This document shows, piece by piece, positions 13,401 to 24,899 of a stretch of DNA of 64,000 nucleotides. This stretch comes from Burkholderia plantarii. GTDB taxonomy: Bacteria; Pseudomonadota; Gammaproteobacteria; Burkholderiales; Burkholderiaceae. The translations under genes and the position numbers were made by a program. Each line of letters begins with the position of its first letter. Within the stretch, counting starts at the first letter, position 1. The notes beneath the pieces were generated by a model, which saw only the letters and a list, made by a program, of their open reading frames with translations, was not told where the DNA came from and made no database searches. Location: assembly GCF_001411805.1 (NCBI RefSeq), contig NZ_CP007212.1, positions 2,852,001 to 2,916,000 of the forward strand, in the 5' to 3' direction.

Positions 13401-13934
13401 GCGGCGGCGCTCCTTGTACTTCGACACGCCCGCGGCTTCCTCCAGGAACACGCGCAGCTCCTCGGGCTTGGCCTCGATGATGCGCGCGATCATGCCTTGC
13501 CCGATGATCGCGTAGGCGCGCGGCCCGAGGCCCGTGCCGAGGAAGATGTCCTGGATGTCGCGGCGCCGCGCCGGCAGGTTGTTGATGTAGTAGCTGGAGG
13601 TGCCGTCGCGCGTCAGCACGCGCTTGACGGCGATCTCGCCGTACTGGCCCCACTGGCCGGCCGCGCGGCCGTCGGAGTTGTCGAAGATCAGCTCGACGCT
13701 GGCGCGGCTGCCGGGCTTGCGCGCCGTCGAGCCGTTGAAGATGACGTCTTGCATCGACTCGCCGCGCAGTTCCGAGGCGCGCGATTCGCCGAGCACCCAG
13801 CGCACGGCGTCGATGATGTTGGACTTGCCGCAGCCGTTCGGGCCGACCACGCCGACGAGCTGGCCCGGAACCTGAAAATGCGTGGGATCGACAAAGGATT
13901 TGAAGCCTGCGAGTTTGATCGAGCTCAGTCGCAC
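10416..13934 (-). CDS. smc: Chromosome partition protein SMC
   Basis: SMC is the 1172-residue ATPase of the condensin complex that organises and separates sister chromosomes. The N-terminal head has the Walker A motif GPNGCGKSN near residue 32. A long Ala/Glu/Gln/Arg coiled coil follows and is interrupted by a globular hinge (about 510-640, with VVTRSGVQLYAADSEQAG). A second coiled coil comes next. The C-terminal head holds the signature LLSGGEKALTATAL and Walker B FCLLDEVDAPLDD. The start codon is GTG at 13934, chosen because MRLSSIKLAGFKSF is the conserved N-terminus. No scpA or scpB is in the window. The 1663-residue opposite-strand frame over it is an artefact of high GC. Confidence 0.96.
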   Translation of the reverse strand: MRLSSIKLAGFKSFVDPTHFQVPGQLVGVVGPNGCGKSNIIDAVRWVLGESRASELRGESMQDVIFNGSTARKPGSRASVELIFDNSDGRAAGQWGQYGEIAVKRVLTRDGTSSYYINNLPARRRDIQDIFLGTGLGPRAYAIIGQGMIARIIEAKPEELRVFLEEAAGVSKYKERRRETENRLHDTRENLTRVEDIVRELGANLEKLEAQAVVATRYKELLADGEEKQRLLWLLRKNEAQGEQQKQQRAIEQAQIDLEAQTAKLREVEAQLETLRVANYAASDAMQGAQGSLYEANAEVSRLEAEIRFIVESRNRVQAQIAALTAQREQWQAQTQKAQDDLEEAEEARAIADEKAAMAEDDAAAKHDALPALEARWRDAQAQLNDERGRISQTEQALKLEAAHQRNADQQLMQLQQRHERLKSEAGGLDAPDEAQLEELRMQLAEQEEVLHDAQARLADAQEALPRLDAERRAAQERVQAESAQIHQLEARLAALRQLQDNVQTEGKVQPWLDRHELGALPRLWKKLHVEAGWETALEAVLRERLAALEVSNLDWVKAFATDAPPAKLAFFSPPPAGEPLAAPAGLRPLLSLVRIDDAGLRAVLNDWLGSVFIADDLGQALAARAQLPAGGAYVVKAGHVVTRSGVQLYAADSEQAGMLARQQEIENLGRQVRAQALLADEAKTAAVRAEAAHTQAATALGELRGAADRATQRVHALQMDVLKLAQAHERYTQRSTQIREELEEIGAQIDEQRALRAESEANFERHDGELAELQAKFEDNQLAFEALDEQLSTARQHARDLERAANDARFAARNSATRIDELKRTIQIAHDQIERVAASLEDARAELETINEQTAHTGLQDALEIRAAKEAALGAARLELDDLTAKLRAADEQRLVAERSLQPLRDRITELQLKEQAARLSAEQFGEQLAAAGVDEAALLPKLTPDLKPSYLQGEVTRLNNAITALGPVNMAALDELAAASERKVFLDAQSADLLSAITTLEDAIHKIDQETRTLLQGTFDEVNHHFSDLFPKLFGGGQARLIMTGDEILDAGVQVMAQPPGKKNATIHLLSGGEKALTATALVFAMFQLNPAPFCLLDEVDAPLDDANTERFANLVRAMSDKTQFLFISHNKIAMEMAQQLIGVTMQEQGVSRIVAVDMETAAGFAQNLN

Positions 13935-14064
13935 GTCGGTATCGGTATTGAGTGTTGATTGAAACGGACGGCAACCGGCGGCACATCGCGCGCGCCGCCC
14001 GTTCCGAAGAAAATCGGACCACCAGGCCGCGCCGCGGTGCCGCGGGCCTCGTGAAGCGGGTCAA

Positions 14065-14997
14065 TCATACCATCGCGCGCGCGCCGTCCCGGCCGTCCGC
14101 GTCACGGGCCGGGGCCTTGTGGACACGGCTCGACAGCAGGGTGGCGACCACGATGCAGGCGCCGCCCGCCCACTCGCGCGCGCCCGGCAGCTCGCCCGCG
14201 AACAGCCATGCCGACAGCGCGGTCACGACGATCTCGAACAGCATGATGATCGAGGCGCGGTTGGCCGGTACCCGGGCAAGCCCGTATTGAACCAGCACGT
14301 TGTTGAGCGCGGTGGCCACCCCGATCGCGGCGGCGATGCCGAGCGCCGCGCCGAGCGCGTGCGGCGCCGGCAGCGGCGGCAAGCCCTCGACGAACATCGC
14401 GGCGAAGCTGAACGCGGCGCCGCCCGCGAACAGCGTGGCGGTGCGCATCTCGGGCCGCAACTCGGGCAGGTCGCGCGAGATGCGCACCGACAGCACGTTG
14501 CCCATCGCGAAACTGAGGCCGGCGGCAAGCCCGGCCCATTCGGCCGGGCTCGACGGCAGCGGCAGGCCGAGCCCCGGCGACCAGAGCATCAGCATCGCGC
14601 CCGAGATCGACAGCGCCGCGAGCGCGGCGGTGGCCCAGGTGAGCCGGTCGCGCAGCAGGAAATGCGCGTAGATCGCGGTCCAGGCCGGGGTCAGATAGAA
14701 CAGCAGCATCACGCGCAGCACCTGGCCGTGGATCGTGCCCCAGACGAAGCCGAGATTGGTGATGCCGGAGGCCACGCCGAGCGCGAGCAGCAGCCAGTGC
14801 CAGCGCAGCGTGCGCAGCGAGCGGCGGCGCCAGACCACCACGAACAGGCACGAGCAGAGGCAGGTCAGCGCGCCGGCCGCGGTGCCCGTGAGCCCCTGCC
14901 CGGCCAGCAGCCGCAGCGGGTACCAGACGACGCCCCACACCGAGGCGCCAACCAGGATCGCGAGGGTCGGCAGCGCCGACCGTTGATTGCCCGTCAT
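14065..14997 (-). CDS. EamA-family (DMT) transporter
   Basis: This protein of about 310 residues has roughly ten hydrophobic segments in two EamA repeats. It fits the drug/metabolite transporter superfamily of inner-membrane exporters. I chose the ATG at 14997 (MTGNQRSALPTLAILVGAS); the longer frame from 15069 adds a polar stretch without family character and runs over the dapC promoter region. Residues such as WGTIHGQVLRVMLLFYLTPAW in the first half and the second-half EAM-like repeat (ANRASIIMLFEIVVTALSAW) support the family. The substrate is unknown; amino acids or metabolites are typical. It is divergent from dapC. Confidence 0.85.
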   Translation of the reverse strand: MTGNQRSALPTLAILVGASVWGVVWYPLRLLAGQGLTGTAAGALTCLCSCLFVVVWRRRSLRTLRWHWLLLALGVASGITNLGFVWGTIHGQVLRVMLLFYLTPAWTAIYAHFLLRDRLTWATAALAALSISGAMLMLWSPGLGLPLPSSPAEWAGLAAGLSFAMGNVLSVRISRDLPELRPEMRTATLFAGGAAFSFAAMFVEGLPPLPAPHALGAALGIAAAIGVATALNNVLVQYGLARVPANRASIIMLFEIVVTALSAWLFAGELPGAREWAGGACIVVATLLSSRVHKAPARDADGRDGARAMV

Positions 14998-15071
14998 TTC
15001 CACTGTTCCGACATGTCCGACCTTCCACGTTGCAGTGCGCCCGCCAGCTCCTCGCCGCGATGTCGGCACGC

Positions 15072-15077
15072 TATAAT
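15072..15077 (+). promoter_or_regulatory. Likely dapC -10 element
   Basis: A perfect TATAAT sits at 15072-15077, but no good -35 hexamer stands 16-18 bp upstream. If used, transcription would begin near 15084. That lies downstream of the ATG at 15030 and so supports the GTG start of dapC at 15231, with a leader of about 147 nt. Confidence 0.45.
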
Positions 15078-15230
15078 CGCCCGGTTACCGGCCCGGCGTG
15101 CCGGGCGCATCGAGATACCGGCCGCCGAAGCCCGGCGCGCCGCGCCGACGGGCCGGGCCCGGCGGCCCGTTCGGCCCGGCCGCGATTCGATCCGTCCCCG
15201 ACGGCCTTCCACCGCCCCGACCCCAAGCCC

Positions 15231-16448
15231 GTGAATCCACGACTCGATACGCTCCAGCCCTATCCGTTCGAAAAGCTCCGCGCGCTGTTCAAGGACGTCA
15301 CGCCGTCCGCCGCGTTCCCCGCGATCAGTTTCGGCATCGGCGAGCCCAAGCACCCGACGCCGGCCCTGATCCGCGAGGCCGTGATCGGCGCGCTCGACGG
15401 GCTCGCGTCGTATCCGGCCACGGCCGGCTCGGAGCCGCTGCGCGCCGCGATCGCGCGCTGGGTCGAGCGCCGCTACGGACTGCCGGCGGTCGACGCGGCG
15501 AACGAAGTGCTGCCGGTATCGGGCTCGCGCGAGGCGCTGTTCTCGCTGGCCCAGGCCGTGATCGACGCGACGCCGCGCGCGGACGGCAAGTCCGCGATCG
15601 TACTCTGTCCCAATCCGTTCTATCAAATCTACGAGGGCGCGGCGCTGCTGGCCGGCGCCGAGCCGTGGTTCGTCAACAGCGACCCGGCACGCAATTTCGC
15701 ACCCGATTTCTCGACGGTCCCCGACGACATCTGGGCACGCACCCAGCTGCTGTTCGTCTGCTCGCCGGGGAATCCGACGGGCGCCGTGCTCACGCTCGAC
15801 GACTGGCGCGAGCTGTTCGCGCTGTCGGACCGCCACGGCTTCGTGATCGCCTCCGACGAGTGCTATTCGGAAATCTATTTCGACGAGGCGGCCCCGCCGC
15901 TCGGCGGCCTCGACGCGGCGCGCCGGCTCGGCCGCGGCTTCGAGCGGCTGGTGATGCTGTCGAGCCTGTCCAAGCGCTCGAACGTGCCGGGCATGCGCTC
16001 GGGCTTCGTGGCCGGCGACGCGGCAATCCTCAAGCGCTTCCTGCTCTACCGCACCTACCACGGCGCGGCGCTTTCGCCGGTCTGGCAGCGCGCGAGCGTG
16101 GTGGCCTGGGAGGACGAAGCCCACGTACAGGAAAACCGCGCGCTGTACGCGCGGAAATTCAATACCGTCACGCCGATGCTGGCCGAGGTGCTCGACGTCG
16201 CGCTGCCCGACGCCGCGTTCTATCTGTGGGCCAACGTGGCGCGCACCGGCCTGAGCGACACCGAGTTCGCCCGGCGTCTCTACGCCGACTATAATGTGAC
16301 GGTTCTGCCCGGCTCGTTCCTCGCGCGCGACGCGCACGGCACCAATCCGGGCCGCGATTTCGTGCGCATCGCGCTGGTCGCCGGCACCGCCGAATGCGTC
16401 GAGGGCGCGCGGCGCATCGTCGATTTCTGCCGCGGCCTCGCCCGCTGA
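15231..16448 (+). CDS. dapC: Succinyldiaminopimelate aminotransferase
   Basis: This 405-residue PLP enzyme of aminotransferase fold type I converts N-succinyl-2-amino-6-ketopimelate and glutamate to N-succinyl-LL-DAP in lysine and peptidoglycan synthesis. Visible motifs are IGEPKHPTP near the N-terminus, the PLP-binding CSPGNPTG, the SDECYSE aspartate motif, and [15 protein letters not shown] with the Schiff-base Lys. The GTG at 15231 ([16 protein letters not shown]) fits the family start and the upstream TATAAT; an in-frame ATG at 15030 would precede that promoter. dapD follows 47 bp later, and dapE is two genes further on, which supports the DapC assignment over other aminotransferases. Confidence 0.93.
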   Translation: MNPRLDTLQPYPFEKLRALFKDVTPSAAFPAISFGIGEPKHPTPALIREAVIGALDGLASYPATAGSEPLRAAIARWVERRYGLPAVDAANEVLPVSGSREALFSLAQAVIDATPRADGKSAIVLCPNPFYQIYEGAALLAGAEPWFVNSDPARNFAPDFSTVPDDIWARTQLLFVCSPGNPTGAVLTLDDWRELFALSDRHGFVIASDECYSEIYFDEAAPPLGGLDAARRLGRGFERLVMLSSLSKRSNVPGMRSGFVAGDAAILKRFLLYRTYHGAALSPVWQRASVVAWEDEAHVQENRALYARKFNTVTPMLAEVLDVALPDAAFYLWANVARTGLSDTEFARRLYADYNVTVLPGSFLARDAHGTNPGRDFVRIALVAGTAECVEGARRIVDFCRGLAR

Positions 16449-16495
16449 ATCCGTCCGTTTCCCTCTCCTCCCAACTTCCAGCGAAGCAATCAACC

Positions 16496-17323
16496 ATGTC
16501 GCAACAACTTCAGCAAATCATCGATAACGCGTGGGAAAACCGCGCCGACCTGTCGCCGAAGGCGGCCCCCGCCGAAGTCCGCGAAGCCGTCGCCCACGCG
16601 ATCGAGCAGCTCGATCGCGGCGCGCTGCGCGTGGCCGAGAAGCAAGGCGGCGACTGGATCGTCCATCAATGGCTGAAGAAGGCCGTGCTGCTGTCGTTCC
16701 GACTGGAAGACAACGCGCCGATGCCGGCCGGCGGCTATTCGCAGTTCTACGACAAGGTGCCCTCGAAGTTCGCCGGCTACACGGCCGAGGACTTCGCCGC
16801 GGGCGGCTTCCGGGTGGTGCCGCCGGCGGTGGCGCGGCGCGGCTCGTTCATCGCGAAGAACGTGGTGCTGATGCCGTCGTACACCAACATCGGCGCCTAC
16901 GTCGACGAAGGCACGATGGTCGACACCTGGGCCACCGTCGGCTCGTGCGCGCAGATCGGCAAGAACGTCCACCTGTCGGGCGGCGTCGGCATCGGCGGCG
17001 TGCTGGAACCGCTGCAGGCGAACCCCGTCATCATCGAGGACAACTGCTTCATCGGCGCGCGCTCGGAAGTCGTGGAAGGCGTGATCGTCGAGGAAAACTC
17101 GGTGATCTCGATGGGCGTCTACCTCGGCCAGAGCACCAAGATCTACGACCGCGAGACGGGCGAGATCAGCTACGGCCGGATTCCCGCCGGCTCGGTGGTG
17201 GTGGCGGGCAACCTGCCGTCGAAGGACGGCTCGCACAGCCTGTACTGCGCCGTGATCGTCAAGAAGGTCGACGCCAAGACGCGCGCCAAGGTCGGCCTGA
17301 ACGAACTGCTGCGGGGCGACTGA
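16496..17323 (+). CDS. dapD: Tetrahydrodipicolinate N-succinyltransferase
   Basis: DapD transfers succinyl from succinyl-CoA to tetrahydrodipicolinate, the committed step of the succinylase DAP branch. The 275-residue length and the left-handed beta-helix hexapeptide repeats are typical ([60 protein letters not shown]). The family motif [16 protein letters not shown] is present. I chose the ATG at 16496 ([16 protein letters not shown]) over the upstream in-frame start at 16394, which lies inside dapC. The stop shares a base with the next ATG (TGATG), so the ArsC-like gene is translationally coupled. Confidence 0.97.
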   Translation: MSQQLQQIIDNAWENRADLSPKAAPAEVREAVAHAIEQLDRGALRVAEKQGGDWIVHQWLKKAVLLSFRLEDNAPMPAGGYSQFYDKVPSKFAGYTAEDFAAGGFRVVPPAVARRGSFIAKNVVLMPSYTNIGAYVDEGTMVDTWATVGSCAQIGKNVHLSGGVGIGGVLEPLQANPVIIEDNCFIGARSEVVEGVIVEENSVISMGVYLGQSTKIYDRETGEISYGRIPAGSVVVAGNLPSKDGSHSLYCAVIVKKVDAKTRAKVGLNELLRGD

Positions 17324-17679
17324 TGACGACCGTCGTCTATGGCATCCCGAACTGCGACACGGTGAAGAAGGCCCGCACCTGGCTCGACGATCACGACGTC
17401 GCGTTCGACTTCCATGACTTCAGGAAGGACGGGCTCACCGAGGCCGTCGTGAAGGGCTGGCTGAAGGACGTGCCGCTGGAAGTGCTCGTCAACCGTCGCG
17501 GCACCACCTGGCGTGGGCTGCCGGACGACGTCAAGGCCGCCGCCGACAGCGAGGCCGGCGCGATCGCGCTGATGCTCGACAAGCCGTCGGTGATCAAGCG
17601 CCCGGTGATCGTCGTCGACGGCCGCGTGAAGACGGTCGGCTTCGTGGCCGACCAGTACGCGGCGCTGTTCGCCGCGTAA
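17323..17679 (+). CDS. ArsC/Spx-family thioredoxin-fold protein (YffB-like)
   Basis: This 118-residue cytosolic protein begins [20 protein letters not shown], with a single Cys in a PNCDTVKK loop, as in the YffB/ArsC-like group. The full-length family has the lone N-terminal Cys and the C-terminal KRPVIVVDG segment seen here. True arsenate reductases use similar folds, but the resistance context (arsB, arsR) is missing. YffB homologues commonly sit beside dapE, as here. Its role in this neighbourhood is not established. The start overlaps the dapD stop by one base. Confidence 0.88.
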   Translation: MTTVVYGIPNCDTVKKARTWLDDHDVAFDFHDFRKDGLTEAVVKGWLKDVPLEVLVNRRGTTWRGLPDDVKAAADSEAGAIALMLDKPSVIKRPVIVVDGRVKTVGFVADQYAALFAA

Positions 17680-18984
<1,305 letters not shown>

Positions 18985-18994
18985 CGGAGCCGCC

Positions 18995-19930
18995 ATGACG
19001 ACCCTCGCGCCCACCATGCCCACCACGCCGTTCCAGACCATCCGCGACCTGATCCGCTACGCGGTCACGCGCTTCTCGGCCGCGCAGCTCGCGTTCGGCC
19101 ACGGCTCGGACAACGCCTACGACGAAGCCGTCTACCTGGTGCTGCACACGCTGCACCTGCCGCTCGACACGCTCGAACCGTTCCTCGACGCGCGCCTGCT
19201 GGCCGACGAGATCGACGCGGTACTGCAGCGCATCGAGCGCCGCACCAGCGAGCGCCTGCCGGCCGCCTACCTGACCAACGAGGCGTGGATGCACGGCCAC
19301 CGCTTCTATGTCGACGAACGCGTGATCGTGCCGCGCTCGTTCATCGGCGAGCTGCTCGACGACGGCCTGCAGCCCTACGTGGCCGACCCCGAGCACGTCG
19401 GCGCCGTGCTCGAGCTCTGCACCGGCTCGGGCTGCCTCGCGGTGCTCGCGGCCGAGGCGTTCCCGAACGCCGACGTCGACGCGGTCGACCTGTCCGAGGA
19501 CGCGCTCGCCGTCGCCGAGATCAACGTGACCGACTACGGGCTCGACCACCGCATCGCGCTGCACCACGGCGACCTCTACGCGCCGCTGCCCGTCGAACGG
19601 CTCGCCGAGCCGGAGCTGCGCTACGACGTGATCCTGAGCAATCCGCCCTACGTGAACGCCGATTCGATGGCCGCGCTGCCGGACGAGTACCGCCACGAGC
19701 CCGAAATGGCGCTGGCGGGCGGCGACGACGGCATGGACGTGGTGCGCCGGATCCTGCGCGACGCGAAGAAGTGGCTGAAGGACGACGGCGTGCTGGTGGT
19801 CGAGATCGGCAACGAGCGGCCGCACGTCGAGGCCGCGTTCGGCGGGCTCGACCTGATCTGGCTGCCGACCAGCGCCGGCGACGACTGCGTGTTCCTGATC
19901 CACGCCGCCGACCTGCCGCATTCGGCGTAA
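18995..19930 (+). CDS. prmB: 50S ribosomal protein L3 glutamine methyltransferase
   Basis: PrmB methylates a glutamine of ribosomal protein L3 using S-adenosylmethionine during 50S assembly. The 311-residue protein has an N-terminal helical domain, the PrmB-type sequence VPRSFIGELLDDGL, the SAM motif I (LELCTGSGCLAVLAAEAF) and the catalytic NPPY (ILSNPPYVNADS). These separate it from PrmC, which methylates release factors and usually lies next to prfA. It starts 10 bp after dapE with ACGGAG as ribosome site, so the two are likely co-transcribed. Confidence 0.94.
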   Translation: MTTLAPTMPTTPFQTIRDLIRYAVTRFSAAQLAFGHGSDNAYDEAVYLVLHTLHLPLDTLEPFLDARLLADEIDAVLQRIERRTSERLPAAYLTNEAWMHGHRFYVDERVIVPRSFIGELLDDGLQPYVADPEHVGAVLELCTGSGCLAVLAAEAFPNADVDAVDLSEDALAVAEINVTDYGLDHRIALHHGDLYAPLPVERLAEPELRYDVILSNPPYVNADSMAALPDEYRHEPEMALAGGDDGMDVVRRILRDAKKWLKDDGVLVVEIGNERPHVEAAFGGLDLIWLPTSAGDDCVFLIHAADLPHSA

Positions 19931-20133
19931 GGGCGGGCCGGGCAGCCACGCGGCCGAATTCGGGCACCGGCCGCACCGGAGCCGGGCGAAAACCGCTCGC
20001 GCCGGCTGCCTCGGGCGCCCGGCGCGGGCCTCGCGGTCCGCGCAACTCGCGCCGGCCGCCCCGGTTCGATAAGATGCAGGACCGGCGGCCGCATCCCGCG
20101 GCCCGCCGCGAACCATCGGACTTCCACGCCTCG

Positions 20134-21573
20134 ATGCAACTCGACTGGCTCCATCTCGGCACTCTCGTCGCGCTCGCCCACATTCTCGGGCTGATCGCGG
20201 CGTGCCACGCGATCCTCAACACCCGCACCTCGCAGGGTGCGATCGCCTGGGCCGTCTCGCTGACCGCGATGCCGTACCTGACGCTGATTCCCTACCTGTT
20301 CCTCGGCCGCAGCAAGTTCTCCGGCTACGTGGACGCGCGCCGCCACGAGACGGCCGCGCTGCGCACGCGCTCGCGGCCCTCGGGCTGGGACACGCACGGC
20401 AGCTCGCTCGGCACGCCGGCCGACACGCTCGGCCTCGCGCCGGTGCGCGCGCTGACCCACCTCGGCGGCATGCCGTTCGTGGGCGGCAACGTGGTGCGGC
20501 TGCTGGTGAACGGCGAGGCGACGTTCTCGGCGATCCTCACGGCGATCGAGGCCGCGCGCCATTACGTGATCGTGCAGTTCTTCATCGTGCGCGACGACAC
20601 GCTCGGCGAGATGCTGCGCGACGCGCTGCTCGCCTGCGCCGCGCGCGGCGTGCGCTGCTACCTGCTGTACGACAGCATCGGCAGCTTCGACCTGCCGCAC
20701 GCCTACGTGAACCGGCTGCGCGCGGGCGGCGTCGAGGTCCATCCGTTCGCCACCAACAAGCAGTTCGTCAACCGCTTCCAGCTCAACTTCCGCAATCACC
20801 GCAAGATCGTGGTGGTGGACGGCGAATGCGCGTTCGTGGGTGGTCACAACGTGGGCGTCGAGTATCTCGGCGCGAACCCGCCGCTCTCGCCGTGGCGCGA
20901 CACGCACATCGAGCTGCGCGGGCCGGTGGTGGCCAACATCCAGTACGTGTTCGCGGAGGACTGGCACTGGGCCACCCAGTCGCTGCCGGCCGCGCCGCCG
21001 CCGCCGCGCGCGGTGCCCGACGAGGACATGCACTGCCTGGTGGTGCCGATGGGGCCGGCCGACAAGCAGGAAACCGGCTCGCTGTTCTTCGTCGAGGTGA
21101 TCCACGCCGCCCGCGAGCGGGTCTGGATCACCACGCCCTACCTGGTGCCGGACGAGGCCGTGATCGCGGCGCTCAAGCTCGCGGTGATGCGCGGCGTGGA
21201 CGTGCGGATCCTGATCCCGATCCGGCGCGATCACTACGTGGTGTTCGAGGCCTCGAAGCTCTACGCGCGCGACCTGGTGGACGCCGGCGTGCGGATCTTC
21301 CGATACCGGCCCGGCTTCCTCCACCAGAAGGTGGTGCTGATCGACGGCACGGCCGCCGCGATCGGCAGCGCGAACCTCGACAACCGTTCGTTCCGCCTCA
21401 ACTTCGAGATCATGGTGCTGACCGTGGACGCCGGCTTCGCGGCCGACGTCGACGCGATGCTCACGGCCGACTTCGCCTGCGCCGACGAGGTCGATCGCGG
21501 CGAGATCGAGCGCGCGGGCGCCTGGCGGCGCATGCTGATGCACGTCGCGCGGCTGTTCTCGCCGATCCTCTGA
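20134..21573 (+). CDS. cls: Cardiolipin synthase
   Basis: This 479-residue membrane enzyme joins two phosphatidylglycerols into cardiolipin and glycerol. Two N-terminal hydrophobic segments (about 5-22 and 34-52, with AIAWAVSLTAMPYLTLIPYL) precede two phospholipase-D domains. Each domain has a complete HKD motif: NHRKIVVVDG near residue 226 and LHQKVVLIDG near 402, each followed by the family glycine/asparagine residues (FVGGHNVG and IGSANLDNRSF). The ATG at 20134 gives a normal ClsA length; the much longer frame upstream is a prmB shadow. It ends 36 bp from the convergent gpx gene. Confidence 0.93.
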   Translation: MQLDWLHLGTLVALAHILGLIAACHAILNTRTSQGAIAWAVSLTAMPYLTLIPYLFLGRSKFSGYVDARRHETAALRTRSRPSGWDTHGSSLGTPADTLGLAPVRALTHLGGMPFVGGNVVRLLVNGEATFSAILTAIEAARHYVIVQFFIVRDDTLGEMLRDALLACAARGVRCYLLYDSIGSFDLPHAYVNRLRAGGVEVHPFATNKQFVNRFQLNFRNHRKIVVVDGECAFVGGHNVGVEYLGANPPLSPWRDTHIELRGPVVANIQYVFAEDWHWATQSLPAAPPPPRAVPDEDMHCLVVPMGPADKQETGSLFFVEVIHAARERVWITTPYLVPDEAVIAALKLAVMRGVDVRILIPIRRDHYVVFEASKLYARDLVDAGVRIFRYRPGFLHQKVVLIDGTAAAIGSANLDNRSFRLNFEIMVLTVDAGFAADVDAMLTADFACADEVDRGEIERAGAWRRMLMHVARLFSPIL

Positions 21574-21609
21574 CCGAGACCGGCCCCGGCGCCGCGCCGC
21601 CGGCCGCGC

Positions 21610-22089
21610 TCACAGCAGCTTTTCGATGTCCTCGGCGATCTCGTCGGGCTTGGTCTGCGGCGCGTAGCGCTTGACGACGTCGCCGCTACGGTCGACCAGG
21701 AATTTCGTGAAGTTCCACTTGATCATCTTGGTGCCGAGCAGGCCCGGCGCCTCGTCGGTCAGATAGCGGAACAGCGGATGCGCATGCTCGCCCTTCACGT
21801 CGATCTTCTCGAACAACGGGAACGTGACGCCGAAGCGCTGCTCGCAGAACGCGCCGATCTGCGCGGCGTCGCCAGGCTCCTGGCCGCCGAACTGGTTGCA
21901 CGGGAAGCCGAGCACGGCGAGCCCGCGCGCGCCGAAGCGCTCGTGCAGTTGCTGCAGGCCCGCGTACTGCGGCGTGAACCCGCATTCGCTCGCGGTGTTG
22001 ACGATCAAGAGCACCTGGCCGCGATAGGCGTCGAGCGAGACCTCGCCGCCGCCGAGCGCGTTCGCGCTGAATGAATAGAGTGTCGACAT
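21610..22089 (-). CDS. Glutathione peroxidase (cysteine type)
   Basis: This 159-residue thiol peroxidase reduces hydrogen peroxide and lipid hydroperoxides. The catalytic Cys is in [12 protein letters not shown], where animal enzymes carry selenocysteine. The Gln/Trp/Asn partners are seen in [13 protein letters not shown] and [12 protein letters not shown] second Cys in GFPCNQF would allow thioredoxin-type recycling. No signal peptide is visible, so it is probably cytosolic (BtuE-like). It converges on cls and is divergent from the ABC-F gene. Confidence 0.93.
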   Translation of the reverse strand: MSTLYSFSANALGGGEVSLDAYRGQVLLIVNTASECGFTPQYAGLQQLHERFGARGLAVLGFPCNQFGGQEPGDAAQIGAFCEQRFGVTFPLFEKIDVKGEHAHPLFRYLTDEAPGLLGTKMIKWNFTKFLVDRSGDVVKRYAPQTKPDEIAEDIEKLL

Positions 22090-22318
22090 CGGTGTGTCTC
22101 CTGACGGATAGGGGCGAATGGGAACCTGCGCGGCGTATCGAAATGCGGCGGCCGGCGAGGCCGAGGCGCGAGGCTCGCCGCGCCGCGAAGCCGACCGCCG
22201 CCCGTCCCGCAGTCTATGCGAAACCGGCCGCGCGCGCCGGCCGTCCGAACGGAGGATCGCCCGCGGCGGGCGGCCGGTCTAGAATAGCGGTCTTTCCCGC
22301 CTCTTCCCTGCTCCCGTC

Positions 22319-24253
<1,935 letters not shown>

Positions 24254-24498
24254 GGGAAGTGCCGCGCGGCCGGCTTTCGGAGACGAGTTCCGGAACCGGC
24301 TTTCCGAACTCACTCGCGGCTCGATACTGAAGCGGCGCGCTCGCGCCATGGCGTTTGAGCTGGCGCGACGGCCGGGTGCCCTGCCCGCTACATCCACCGG
24401 CACGACGGGCTTGGCCGCCGATGGCGCTCGGCCGATGCCGCGCCCCGCGCTCCGCAATGACCGGCCGACGAAGCATCCGGCGCGGCACCGCCCACATC

Positions 24499-24762
24499 TC
24501 AGCGGCGCGGCAGCGTTTCGCGCGGCATCTGCTCGTCGTCGTGCATCAGGTAGCGGCGCCCGTCGAGCGGCCGGCGTATCGTCGCCACCACCTCGGCCTC
24601 GGTCACGTGCTCCGCCACCACGCGTCGCGCGATCCGCCCTTCGTCATCGACCCACTCCACGATCCGGCAGCCCCGGCCGAACGGCGGCCGGATCGGCTCC
24701 GACACGCGGCAGCCGCGCAGGTTGTAGAGATGCTGACCGACAGCTTGCCGTGACTGTTTCAA
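24499..24762 (-). CDS. Small hypothetical protein, probable TTG start
   Basis: This 87-residue product, reading LKQSRQAVGQHLYNLRG from a TTG at 24762, shows no signal peptide or membrane segment. It is rich in Arg and Glu, with a central GRGCRIVEWVDDEGRIARR and a terminal RRPLDGRRYLMHDDEQM. I do not recognise a functional family. TTG is preferred because AGGAAAGGA stands about 9 nt upstream. The longer frame from 24903 adds a Cys/Arg-rich stretch that overlaps the approach to radA. It could be a small Burkholderia-specific protein. Confidence 0.6.
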   Translation of the reverse strand: MKQSRQAVGQHLYNLRGCRVSEPIRPPFGRGCRIVEWVDDEGRIARRVVAEHVTEAEVVATIRRPLDGRRYLMHDDEQMPRETLPRR

Positions 24763-24899
24763 GGTGGGGTTTCCTTTCCTACCGGCCACACCGGCGAGAT
24801 ACGATGCGGCCAAGCATAGGGGAAAACCGCGACGCGACGAGTTACAGCGGCGGACGGAAACGTTACATGGAGTTACCGCGCGGCGGGCGCCGCGCGGCG

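Noticed and set aside
8967..13958. A 1663-residue open frame on the plus strand
   Set aside because: It lies opposite ligA's end, zipA and smc, has the composition of a shadow frame in GC-rich DNA, and crosses three well-supported genes.
21610..22089. Selenocysteine glutathione peroxidase
   Set aside because: The active site codes for Cys, with no in-frame TGA.
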